Positions 26,009-33,864 of a DNA stretch of 51,909 nucleotides are shown here, one piece after another. Source of the DNA: Pseudomonadales bacterium (GTDB lineage Bacteria; Pseudomonadota; Gammaproteobacteria; Pseudomonadales; Natronospirillaceae). How positions within the stretch are numbered: position 1 is the stretch's first letter; each line of letters begins with the position of its first letter. The stretch lies in contig JALJPK010000018.1 of the NCBI GenBank assembly GCA_022968985.1, positions 1 through 51,909 on the forward strand. The letters run 5' to 3'. Both the position numbers and the translations under genes were made by a program. Under the pieces are notes generated by a model. That model was not told the origin of the DNA and did not search any database. It saw nothing but the letters and a program-made list of their open reading frames with translations.

Positions 26009-26634
26009 TTAGGTTTTCATAAAATAAAAAGAGACAGAATTAAAATTAATTGTTTTTGAAATGCTGAATCCTTTTTTCTTATATAGTTCAATATTATTGA
26101 TATTCGATGTTTCTAAATAGGTGGACACATTATTGGTTTGGCATATTTCTAAAATGGGATTAATTAATTCGCTGGCAACACCTTGACCTCTTTTGTCAGG
26201 TAATACAGCAAGCATATTTAAATAGAAATATTCACCTTTTGCAGGAAGTTGTTTATGAATGATTGATTGTAATTTTAATAAACGAATTAAAGTGGGTAAC
26301 TTAAAATTAAGTATTAACATTATTGTGCGTTTAATCAGATTAATAGAAAGTCGCTCTTTTTTATGTGTTGCCCACATTGATATAGCACAATGATTTTTAT
26401 CGATGTAAATAAATCCTTTATTAAAAATTTCATCAATTAAATAATCAACCAATATGTTTAGTTTTTTAGGGTTTTTTAGGGTTTTTTAGGGTTTTTTGTT
26501 GATTCTAATAACCATTTAAAACCAACGTCATGACTAAAAGACTGCATTATTATTTTATGTATAATCTGTTTGTCTTCTTTTTTTGCTAACTTTAAATTGC
26601 TGTGTTTTTCGTTTAGTTGTATATTGATATCCAT
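26009..26634 (-). pseudogene. GNAT acetyltransferase gene disrupted by a decamer tandem array
   Basis: Read on the minus strand, an ATG at 26634 opens a frame (MDINIQLNEKHSNLKLAKKE, later GFKWLLESTKNPKK) that enters the decamer array and stops at TAA 26478-26476. The other part of the gene continues in another frame from the array to 26009 and encodes the GNAT core, including YLNMLAVLPDKRGQGVA (acetyl-CoA binding R-G-Q-G-V-A) and a C-terminal NIELYKKKGF. Removing exactly two 10-bp units joins both frames into one 202-residue protein reading STKNPKKLNILVDYLIDE across the junction, a typical GNAT order. A TTG at 26452 could start a 147-residue truncated product. The gene is therefore off as sequenced, or reversibly off. 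Substrate unknown. Confidence 0.85.
26461..26497. repeat. Decamer tandem array (GTTTTTTAGG)x3.7 inside the GNAT gene
   Basis: Three perfect copies of GTTTTTTAGG plus GTTTTTT. In the gene's sense direction the unit is CCTAAAAAAC. A unit length not divisible by three shifts the frame with each unit, and from the third copy onward the upstream frame always meets TAA within the array. Confidence 0.97.
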
Positions 26635-26712
26635 AAATTAAGCAAATACTGTTTTTTGGGTTTTACGCGAATACTATTAGATAGAATTTAAAGTAGGCAA
26701 TAGTTGAATAAA

Positions 26713-26752
26713 TAGGCTTTAGAATTGTGTGTTAGAATTTTTCTAAAGCCTA
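26713..26752 (-). terminator. 12-bp inverted repeat downstream of the aminotransferase gene
   Basis: TAGGCTTTAGAA (26713-26724) and TTCTAAAGCCTA (26741-26752) are perfectly complementary with a 16-nt loop, 11 bp after the aminotransferase stop on the minus strand. The following TTTATT is a weak T-tract. Confidence 0.6.
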
Positions 26753-26763
26753 AAGTAGGTTTT

Positions 26764-27972
26764 TTAAACCTTAGATAACTTTGTCATCTCTTCTTTTAAT
26801 ACTTTAATAGCAATTTCAATATTATCAGCTGTTGCGTGAGTGAAATTTAACCTTAAACCTGGTTGTTGTTTTTCAATTGAAAAATCTTGAGGGTAAAATA
26901 CGTTACTTGGTACAACGGCAACATTTTTAGTTAATAACATCCTTGCAAAAGTTTCAATATTTTCAGAAGCAATTAAGTCTGTTTTTAGCCATACAAACAT
27001 TCCACCAGCAACAGCAGATGCTTGGGCTAATCCGTTTAACTGCTTATTGATCGACTTAATCATAATGTCATGTTTATTTTGATAGTGACGTCTCATTTTA
27101 TCAAAATGACTTTCAAAATTTTCGTGAGTTAATAACTTTAATAACAACGCTTGCATCGGTACGCTGCTGTGTAAGTCAGACGTTTGTTTGATTGTGATCA
27201 TTGTATTGATCAAGTCTTTTTTGGCTATTAACGCACCTAAGCGAATTCCCGGTGTGGCTATTTTTGAAAACGAACGTAATGTGATTGTGTTTTTATATAA
27301 CGATGACACTAATGGTAATTCTTCACCAGTAAAACGTAATTCACGATAGGGTGCGTCTTCTATAAAATACACCTGATATTTTTCACATAATAGTGCAACG
27401 TTTTTACGTGTCTGTAATGACCAGCATATTCCAGTTGGGTTATGGAAATCGGGAACCGCATAAAAAAACTTAATGTCATTGTTTTTAAATATCACTTCAA
27501 GCGCTTCAATATTAGGTCCAGTGAAGTCATTGTTAGGTTCAACGCAGTGAATTTTTGCTTGAGCGAGTTCAAATACTTGTAATGCACCTAAATAACTGGG
27601 TGCTTCCATCACAATTTGGTCGTTAGGGTTAATAAAAGCGCGTGCAATTAAATCTAAGGCTTGTTGTGAGCCTGTGCAAATTAGTGCGTCTTCATCTTTA
27701 TTGGGTACATACGTGTCTTGAATGTATTTTAATAACGCTGGATGACCTTGAGTGCTTCCGTATTGAAATAAACTTGAGTCAGATTTTATCTCATCCATGG
27801 CCTGTTCAATAATCTGCATCGGGAAAAAACTTTCGTCCGGTAAACCTCCTGCAAGAGAAATCATGCCTTTTTTGGTGGTGGCCGCTAATATCTCACGGAT
27901 ATAACTGGGTTTAATACCTTTGATGCTTTTTGTGGGCTCTAATTGGATGCTCATAATATTGATTTCATTCAT
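26764..27972 (-). CDS. PLP-dependent class I/II aminotransferase
   Basis: A 402-residue fold-type I aminotransferase resembling the 2-aminoadipate/LysN and MocR-type catalytic group. Visible are ISLAGGLPDESFFP near residue 38, FQYGSTQGHPALL, ICTGSQQALDLIA, FYAVPDFHNPTGICWS, the PLP-stacking EDAPYRELRF, and SFSKIATPGIRLG with the Schiff-base lysine (SFSK) followed by the usual PG-RLG. There is no N-terminal HTH domain, so it is an enzyme and not a MocR regulator. Exact amino donor is unknown. The ATG at 27972 has a weak ribosome binding site; a second ATG six codons later is possible. Confidence 0.9.
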   Translation of the reverse strand: MNEINIMSIQLEPTKSIKGIKPSYIREILAATTKKGMISLAGGLPDESFFPMQIIEQAMDEIKSDSSLFQYGSTQGHPALLKYIQDTYVPNKDEDALICTGSQQALDLIARAFINPNDQIVMEAPSYLGALQVFELAQAKIHCVEPNNDFTGPNIEALEVIFKNNDIKFFYAVPDFHNPTGICWSLQTRKNVALLCEKYQVYFIEDAPYRELRFTGEELPLVSSLYKNTITLRSFSKIATPGIRLGALIAKKDLINTMITIKQTSDLHSSVPMQALLLKLLTHENFESHFDKMRRHYQNKHDIMIKSINKQLNGLAQASAVAGGMFVWLKTDLIASENIETFARMLLTKNVAVVPSNVFYPQDFSIEKQQPGLRLNFTHATADNIEIAIKVLKEEMTKLSKV

Positions 27973-28105
27973 GGATTAACAAAAGTATAAATCTAAATGC
28001 AATATTAAATATGTCCATTTATGCTTTAAAAGTTGTCCATTTATGCGATATGCTTCAAACTTGTCTATTAATAAGTATGAAGAACTACAGTTTTAGAGGT
28101 TTGAT

Positions 28106-28972
28106 GTGGAAAACGCTCAATCAAGAATTAACGATGTGTTGTATAAAATTCATCAAGATGTGTCGGCCCATTTGCCTGCTGCAAAACTTGCGCAAGTGGC
28201 GGCTTATTCAGAACAGCACTTTCACAGGGTGTTTAAGCAGGTTGTGGGGCAATCAGTGCATCATTATGTGCGTCGTTGTCGGTTGGAGTATGCGGCTAAT
28301 CAATTGATGTTTGATGTGAATCGTCCAATTTTAGAGATTATGCTTAACTCTGGTTTTTTGTCTTTATCTTCATTTAGTCGTGCCTTTAAGCAACAATATT
28401 TGATGAGCCCCGGTAAATGGCGTAAACAAATTTTAGTGCATGAACGTCGTCCTTATTTACAAGATGTTGAAATTCATCAAGCTTATGACCGTTTAAAACA
28501 GCAAAAACTGCCCAAACCCAGTATTAAACAGATGCCACGTTATGATGTGGCGTATGTGCGTCATAATGGTTATGGGCGTGATATTGCGGATGCGTGGCGT
28601 GTATTACAAAGTTGGTGTTTAAAAGAGGGGCGCAGTTTTGATGTACAATTTGGTTTACATCATTCTAACCCAGCTTGTGTGCCTTTGCAGCAATGTAGAT
28701 ACGTGGCTTGTGTGCAAATTGATCGTCCAATATTAAAGCGTTCGAATGTAAATAGTTTGAGTATTCCTCAAGGATTACATGCCGTTTTCTATTTAACGGG
28801 GCGATATGGGGAATTATTACCTCAACTTTCTAAAATTTACGAACAATGGTTGCCTGCTTCAGGTTATAAAATGGCCTCGACTCCAGCAGTAGTGAGATAC
28901 ATAAAAAATCATTTTATTGAAGCAGATGAGCGTTTTGAACTGGAATTTTGTTTGCCAGTGGCTTTGTTTTGA
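28106..28972 (+). CDS. AraC-family regulator with GyrI-like effector domain
   Basis: A 288-residue protein with an N-terminal AraC HTH pair (LAQVAAYSEQHFHRVFKQVV at about residues 28-47 and ILEIMLNSGFLSLSSFSRAF near 75-95, then SPGKWR) and a C-terminal GyrI-like small-molecule-binding domain starting near KQMPRYDVAYVRHNGYG. This Rob/SoxS-like plus GyrI architecture usually senses amphipathic compounds or antibiotics. Start is GTG at 28106 with AGAGGT upstream. It is divergent from the aminotransferase gene, which is a plausible target, with 133 bp between them. Confidence 0.9.
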   Translation: MENAQSRINDVLYKIHQDVSAHLPAAKLAQVAAYSEQHFHRVFKQVVGQSVHHYVRRCRLEYAANQLMFDVNRPILEIMLNSGFLSLSSFSRAFKQQYLMSPGKWRKQILVHERRPYLQDVEIHQAYDRLKQQKLPKPSIKQMPRYDVAYVRHNGYGRDIADAWRVLQSWCLKEGRSFDVQFGLHHSNPACVPLQQCRYVACVQIDRPILKRSNVNSLSIPQGLHAVFYLTGRYGELLPQLSKIYEQWLPASGYKMASTPAVVRYIKNHFIEADERFELEFCLPVALF

Positions 28973-29722
28973 TTCAATTTAATATCGAGTTTTTGATAAT
29001 TAATAATATGTAAAAAAACTGTACAAAAAATAGCCAATAATTCAAGTAGGCAAAAACATGCTGTTTACACAGGTTATGAATTTGTTATCCTTATAGTTAT
29101 CCACATAAAATATGGAAAACTATTTGTATTAAAATCATTGACAAGCTTAAATTTTATGAAATTCAAGTTTGTTGAGTGAAATAATTACATGGCAGTTTTT
29201 GTATAAAAATGGAAGAAGGTAATGCACAATAAAAATTCGACTTTATACTCATTATGAATATTATATGGGTTAATTATTTTTTGCATAAAGCTATGTGTTT
29301 CAACGCTTTGAACGGTTTTTAGAAAGTGCATTGCGGTGTTATCTTTAAAAATACATCTGTTAACCTTTACTTATCCATAAACTTATCCACAAAAAATACC
29401 TTTTATTATTTGTTATATTTTTGAATTATGTCCGTCATTTTGTGCTTTAAATTGCATTAATTCTATCCACAAAAATGGTTTAAGTTATGTACGCATTAAG
29501 CTCAATTATTTGAGTTTTACCCAAGTGATATTTATTGTTGATATTTACTGATAATAGAATTGTCGATAAAATATACTATGTAGTGTGACAATAAAATGGT
29601 GGGCTGATCTACATAAAGCGCCAATATGCCTTTTCGTTTACAAAAAACTGTAATTAAGAGTCTCATTTTTTATTGAATTGTATGGTATATTATTAGACCG
29701 TTTTTTAAACAATTGGTGAGTT
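28973..29722. other. 750-bp gene-free AT-rich gap with clustered DnaA-box-like sequences
   Basis: No reading frame is supported on either strand. On the plus strand TTATCCACA, the perfect DnaA box, occurs at 29097-29105 and 29383-29391; single-mismatch forms are TTATCCATA at 29371-29379 and CTATCCACA at 29463-29471; a weaker TTATCCTTA is at 29085-29093. All point the same way and fall in two pairs plus one. An AT-only stretch follows the second pair (29399-29425). GATC sites are nearly absent. The gap has neither dnaA nor mnmG nearby, so it is either an unusual origin, a DnaA titration or reactivation site, or a coincidental cluster. The promoter of the cyclase gene must be at its right end. 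Confidence 0.55.
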
Positions 29723-31261
29723 ATGAGGCTGTTTTCAGCAATACCCTATGCATATCGTGTTGCATTGATGATTAATGCATCAATTGTGGTTGTGATGGCG
29801 GCATTTGGCGGTATCGTTTTAGATCGTCAGCAAAAACTGCTAGAAGAGCAGTTTACTCATTCAGGTCAATTAATCGCGACTCAATTTGCAGGTTCAGCTT
29901 TAGGCCCTCTATTTGGTGGAGATAAATTAGGTTTATCTCAACAAATAAAAGCATTGACTAATGACATGATCGATATTTCAGTTTTCGATCATCAAGGGCG
30001 AATAGTAGCTAGCGAAAGCGCTAGTGCGGGTTCTAAATATAATTCAAATCAATACAGCTATGACAATTCGAAGACTGATTTAGTTATTAAAACAACTAAT
30101 AAAGCGGAAGTTGAATACAATAAAGAGCTGAGAACAACGATTAACCATATTTATACTAAATATCGAAATCAGTGGTTAGAAGATACACCTATGTCTTTTG
30201 ATTGGCAGGATTTAGACTCAAAATATCAATGGACTACGTTTGTTGCGCCGGTTGTTTTTCGAGACTTAGTGGGCGGGCATGTATTTGTTACAACCAGTCG
30301 TAATGAAATTATCCAAGCAAAAAACGATATATTACAATTTATAATGGTTGTGAGTTTTATTTTAGTTGTTGCGGTTTTTACTTTATCTATGGCAATTGGT
30401 CGAAGGCTTTCTCGTCCAGTACTTGATCTTATTAAAGCCACTAATGCCATTTCTGATGAAGAATACTCTTATCGTATTGATAAAATTTACCATGGTGAAT
30501 TTGGACAATTAATTAACTCCTTTAACCACATGGCAGAAGAGGTTGAGCGAAAACAAAAAGTAGAAACTGCATTAACTCACTTTGTTTCAGATTCTGTCGC
30601 AGATCAGTATTTATCTGAAGGTGGTGGGCGTGGTGAAGGTAAAATGGTGGATGCGTCCGTTATTTTTGTTGATATCGTTGGGTTTACATCTTTTAGTGAA
30701 AACAATTCAGCCAAACATGTCGCTGAAATTCTGAATGAATATTTTGAATACTTCACTTATTGTTGTGAGTTTTACGGCGGTCATGTTGATAAATTCATTG
30801 GTGATGCAGCTATGTTTGTATTTGGTGCGCCAAATGATGACCCCGAACATCCTTTTAATGCGGCAGCTTGTGCTGTGTTAATGCAAAAAATTATAGCGGA
30901 TATTAATAAAAAACATGAAAGTGAAGGCAAACCTTGCTTAGAAATTCGAGTCGGTATTAGTTGTGGCCAAATGCTCGCTGGTGTAATCGGTTCGAAAAGT
31001 CGATTACAGTATACAGTTGTTGGTAATCCGGTGAATTTATCCGCACGTTTATGTGATTTAGCCGGTTCAGGTGGTATTTTAGTAGATGAAGCGTTCTTTG
31101 ATCGAGCCAATCATAATAACTATTTAAGTAGTGGAAAACGCGACAAAATAAAAGTAAAAGGTGTAAGAGAAGAGGTGAAAACAGTATTTATTAAAGATAT
31201 TATAAAAACACCTTATAGTCATTTTGAAACAGTTAGGGAGCAATTGAATTTACATGCGTAA
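29723..31261 (+). CDS. Membrane class III adenylate/guanylate cyclase with HAMP domain
   Basis: A 512-residue protein. A first transmembrane helix lies at about residues 12-32, then a roughly 170-residue periplasmic sensor region, a second helix near 205-225, a HAMP domain (RRLSRPVLDLIKATNAIS) and a class III catalytic domain from about residue 305. Metal-binding aspartates are in VDIVGFTSF and KFIGDAAMFVFG, the lysine of DKFIGD favours ATP, and the transition-state Asn/Arg pair is in VNLSARL. The second purine-selecting position reads LQYTVVGN in place of the usual Asp/Thr. cAMP production is most likely but cGMP cannot be excluded. It overlaps the next gene by 8 bp. Confidence 0.9.
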   Translation: MRLFSAIPYAYRVALMINASIVVVMAAFGGIVLDRQQKLLEEQFTHSGQLIATQFAGSALGPLFGGDKLGLSQQIKALTNDMIDISVFDHQGRIVASESASAGSKYNSNQYSYDNSKTDLVIKTTNKAEVEYNKELRTTINHIYTKYRNQWLEDTPMSFDWQDLDSKYQWTTFVAPVVFRDLVGGHVFVTTSRNEIIQAKNDILQFIMVVSFILVVAVFTLSMAIGRRLSRPVLDLIKATNAISDEEYSYRIDKIYHGEFGQLINSFNHMAEEVERKQKVETALTHFVSDSVADQYLSEGGGRGEGKMVDASVIFVDIVGFTSFSENNSAKHVAEILNEYFEYFTYCCEFYGGHVDKFIGDAAMFVFGAPNDDPEHPFNAAACAVLMQKIIADINKKHESEGKPCLEIRVGISCGQMLAGVIGSKSRLQYTVVGNPVNLSARLCDLAGSGGILVDEAFFDRANHNNYLSSGKRDKIKVKGVREEVKTVFIKDIIKTPYSHFETVREQLNLHA

Positions 31262-32312
31262 TTTATCTCGTGCATTATTATCTATTTCAATCGTCGTTTT
31301 AAGTCCTCTATCGATAGGGCAGTCATTGGTGTTGCAGGCAAAGGCTTTAATTGACAATAATCAATATTTAAAAGCTGAAGTCTTTATTTTGTCAGTGGAT
31401 ACTAATAACTCTGAATATAAAAATTTACAAAAAGTACTGTCTTCTATTGAACCGGCAAAAGAACAGTTTGTTAAAGACTCGATATCAGAAACTAATTTGT
31501 ATTACTTAAATCGAAATACTGATTATGGTCAGGCAATATTTGTGATTACACAGGCATTAAAAGTATTACCCAATAATGAAGATTTATTAGCGACTTTTGA
31601 ATCAATAGATATCCTGCGTAAAGATGAAGGTCAAAAATTACGTCAAGAGATTTTAGTCAAGCAGGGCAAGTACCTTTTAGATGTAGTTACGCTTGAAAAA
31701 TCGTATAAAGTACTTTATCCAGATGATCAATCGGTGGTGGCTAAATATGAGCGTTTTCAATTAGAGAAACAACAAGTTGCAAATGAATTGGCTATTCAAG
31801 CAAAATATCTTTTTAATGAAAGTTTCCAGTTAGCGGTTGCTAATGATATTGCAATGTTGGCATTTCAGCTGGATCCCAATGATAAAATTGAACTTATCTA
31901 TAATCAAATCAATCAGCGTATTCAAACCAGAACAGCGGATATTCGTGAACTAGAATCAAAACATCAGCAAAAACTAAATGAAGTTGAGATTAATTATTGG
32001 TCTGACCAATTTTCGGTTGATTTATCTAAAGGTAATATTACTGAATCAAACCAAGCAGTCAAAGAATTAGAAAGTTTTGGTGTGGATACATTTGAGTTTA
32101 AGATTCGTATTAATCGAAAAATTGAGCTTATGCTACAGCGCGCATTGATTCGTGGTAATACACTTTGGAGTGAAGGTCGAATTGAAGAGGCGTTAGCTAA
32201 ATGGCTTGAAGTTCAGCAATATGGCCGTAATAATCGTATCCTAAATACCAATATTAGCAACGCGCAAAGTTTTATTGCTTATTACAATGAAGTTAAACAG
32301 CAAAACCAATGA
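31254..32312 (+). CDS. Exported helical/tetratricopeptide-like protein, partner of the cyclase
   Basis: A 352-residue protein with an N-terminal signal peptide (hydrophobic core in LLSISIVVLSPLSIGQS). The remainder is predicted helical and charged, with TPR-like pairs such as ALIDNNQYLKAEVFILSV, ALKVLPNNEDLLATFESI and LWSEGRIEEALAKWLEV. Its ATG lies 8 bp inside the cyclase gene, so translation is coupled and a shared role, perhaps sensing in the periplasm for the cyclase, is likely. No enzymatic motif was seen. Confidence 0.75.
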   Translation: MRNLSRALLSISIVVLSPLSIGQSLVLQAKALIDNNQYLKAEVFILSVDTNNSEYKNLQKVLSSIEPAKEQFVKDSISETNLYYLNRNTDYGQAIFVITQALKVLPNNEDLLATFESIDILRKDEGQKLRQEILVKQGKYLLDVVTLEKSYKVLYPDDQSVVAKYERFQLEKQQVANELAIQAKYLFNESFQLAVANDIAMLAFQLDPNDKIELIYNQINQRIQTRTADIRELESKHQQKLNEVEINYWSDQFSVDLSKGNITESNQAVKELESFGVDTFEFKIRINRKIELMLQRALIRGNTLWSEGRIEEALAKWLEVQQYGRNNRILNTNISNAQSFIAYYNEVKQQNQ

Positions 32313-32353
32313 TAAAATAATACCCTTATTCAAATTCAGTTAGATTTTTACCT

Positions 32354-32701
32354 ATGGCACAACTAATTTTTAAAACTAAACATGTTCCAGACGACGAATG
32401 TATGGCTATTCGTTGTTTGTTGGTTGATAACGATATTCTGTTTCATGAAACGGGAGCGGGTTTATTGGGTTTAGCGATTGCGGGACTTTGGGTGGATAGT
32501 GAACAAGCTCAAGCAGCAAGAACACTAATAGATGCAGAACAAGCGGTGCGTAAACAACAAGTAGATCAATCTTATCAAGAAAATCCTCGTTCTTTTTGGG
32601 TTTTATTTATGGCTAATCCAATGAAATGGCTAGGTAGTATTTTTGCTATTATGGGTTTGTTAGCGCTAGTTTTATTACCTTTCTATTTTTTACAGTCGTA
32701 A
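32354..32701 (+). CDS. DUF6164-like small membrane protein
   Basis: A 115-residue protein. The N-terminal 75 residues (MAQLIFKTKHVPDDE, ending in DAEQAVRKQQ) resemble small alpha/beta DUF2007/DUF6164 proteins, and a C-terminal transmembrane helix spans about residues 92-113. Function is unknown. It follows the cyclase pair by 41 bp on the same strand and may belong to that operon; a weak hairpin at about 32719-32743 follows. Confidence 0.7.
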   Translation: MAQLIFKTKHVPDDECMAIRCLLVDNDILFHETGAGLLGLAIAGLWVDSEQAQAARTLIDAEQAVRKQQVDQSYQENPRSFWVLFMANPMKWLGSIFAIMGLLALVLLPFYFLQS

Positions 32702-32789
32702 ATGAGTGATTCCTTAAAATTCACACCCATTTTTTATGGTGAAGTTTTCTATATAAAAGTAAAAAACTGTGATGCAGTTCAAAAAAAGC

Positions 32790-32817
32790 TTGAATTATTG
32801 TGTTTTTTTGCTAAAAT
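32790..32817 (+). promoter_or_regulatory. Candidate sigma-70 promoter for the 92-residue ORF
   Basis: TTGAAT (32790-32795) and TAAAAT (32812-32817) are separated by 16 bp, giving a start at about 32824, just before the CRP-like site. A second -10-like TATAAC lies at 32852-32857. Confidence 0.4.
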
Positions 32818-32827
32818 GTTTGTGTAA

Positions 32828-32843
32828 TGTGATCTAGGTCACA
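32828..32843. promoter_or_regulatory. CRP (cAMP receptor protein)-type binding site
   Basis: TGTGATCTAGGTCACA matches the palindromic CRP consensus TGTGATCTAGATCACA at 15 of 16 positions, with AA before and AAA after as in strong sites. It lies 37 bp before the ATG of the small unknown ORF. Relative to both promoter candidates it sits at or downstream of the core promoter, which would favour repression or roadblock over activation. Confidence 0.75.
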
Positions 32844-32879
32844 AAATAATATATAACGTTTTATCAAGAGGGATAAAAA

Positions 32880-33158
32880 ATGACTACATTAATAACAGCG
32901 CAACAATATAACGCATCTTTTCACGAGCACCCAGGTCATGAAATCGACAATTATGTTCGAGTTGGTGATTTAATAAGCCCATATACACATCGTGTTTTAA
33001 CACAAGCAGAAGTGGATGCTTTTAATGGTTTTACTATGGCTTTTAATCGTTTACATAATGATTCAGCTAAAAACATATGCTTAGAAAGTCGCAAAGAATT
33101 TTTAATTGAATGCTTTTTAACGGATGCGGATCTAGAAGACATTATTATCGCTTCATAA
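32880..33158 (+). CDS. Small hypothetical protein downstream of a CRP-type site
   Basis: A 92-residue soluble protein starting at ATG 32880 after a good AGAGGGAT ribosome binding site. No signal peptide or transmembrane segment is visible. The N-terminal half is polar with several His residues; the C-terminus is acidic (LTDADLEDIII). I do not recognise a family. The preceding CRP-type site and the following hairpin cluster suggest a separately regulated monocistronic transcript. Confidence 0.7.
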   Translation: MTTLITAQQYNASFHEHPGHEIDNYVRVGDLISPYTHRVLTQAEVDAFNGFTMAFNRLHNDSAKNICLESRKEFLIECFLTDADLEDIIIAS

Positions 33159-33168
33159 AATTATCGTA

Positions 33169-33243
33169 AAACACCCAATGGGTGTTTGCGGTGAATATTT
33201 CCAAACGTTCGCTTTGGAATTCTTATTGCGCTTTATAAAAGCG
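33169..33243. other. Three consecutive short perfect hairpins
   Basis: AAACACCC/GGGTGTTT (33169-33187, 3-nt loop), TTCCAAA/TTTGGAA (33199-33219, 7-nt loop) and CGCTTT/AAAGCG (33229-33243, 3-nt loop) follow each other in the gap after the small ORF. None has a long T-run, so termination is uncertain; together they form a structured 3' region. Confidence 0.5.
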
Positions 33244-33306
33244 TCATCAAAAATTGATCATTTAATATTACTGCTAACCTTAATATAGATTTTAAGGTGT
33301 TGTGAT

Positions 33307-33852
33307 ATGAAATTTTGTCTTTTATTAATTCTTATGTATTTACCATTAAATGTTTACAGTTTCGATCAAATCCGTAATGGGCCGTTTGTAAGCTTAGCAA
33401 TGGGTGTAAATATTAATCAATCCAATTTGAATTTATTAGATAATACGACTGTTTTATTACAAGATGCAGGATCATCATTTCAATTTAGAATGGGAAGTGG
33501 TGCATTAAAACGTTTGTCTGTATTTAGTATGTTAAATCAAAGGAATTATTTTAATCAAGAAGAGCAGGGTGGTTACTTTATTACAGATGTAGGATTAGGG
33601 GCACAATATTATTTTACATCATATATTAGAACCGCTTACTTAATGGGTTCTGCTGCAACGGCTGTTTCTAAGTATAAAAATGAAAATGTAAATATTGGAA
33701 AAACATTTCAATTAGGTGTTGGATATGAAATTGTGGGTAATTGGCAATTAGAATTATCTTGGATGGGTACCAATTCAAAAATTAATCACACACTTTATAA
33801 TCAATTAGACTCACAAAGTGTGCAGTTAACAATTAACTACATTTGGTATTAA
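33307..33852 (+). CDS. Outer membrane beta-barrel protein, OmpA-like fold
   Basis: A 181-residue protein with a cleavable signal peptide (LLLILMYLPLNVYS). The mature part begins with NGPFVSLAMGVNI and consists of alternating strands (GGYFITDVGLGAQYYF, KTFQLGVGYEIVGNWQLEL), ending in QLTINYIWY with an aromatic residue at the C-terminus as expected for Bam-assembled barrels. About eight strands would fit. Its ligand or role is unknown. Confidence 0.75.
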   Translation: MKFCLLLILMYLPLNVYSFDQIRNGPFVSLAMGVNINQSNLNLLDNTTVLLQDAGSSFQFRMGSGALKRLSVFSMLNQRNYFNQEEQGGYFITDVGLGAQYYFTSYIRTAYLMGSAATAVSKYKNENVNIGKTFQLGVGYEIVGNWQLELSWMGTNSKINHTLYNQLDSQSVQLTINYIWY

Positions 33853-33864
33853 ACAAAGTGTTAA

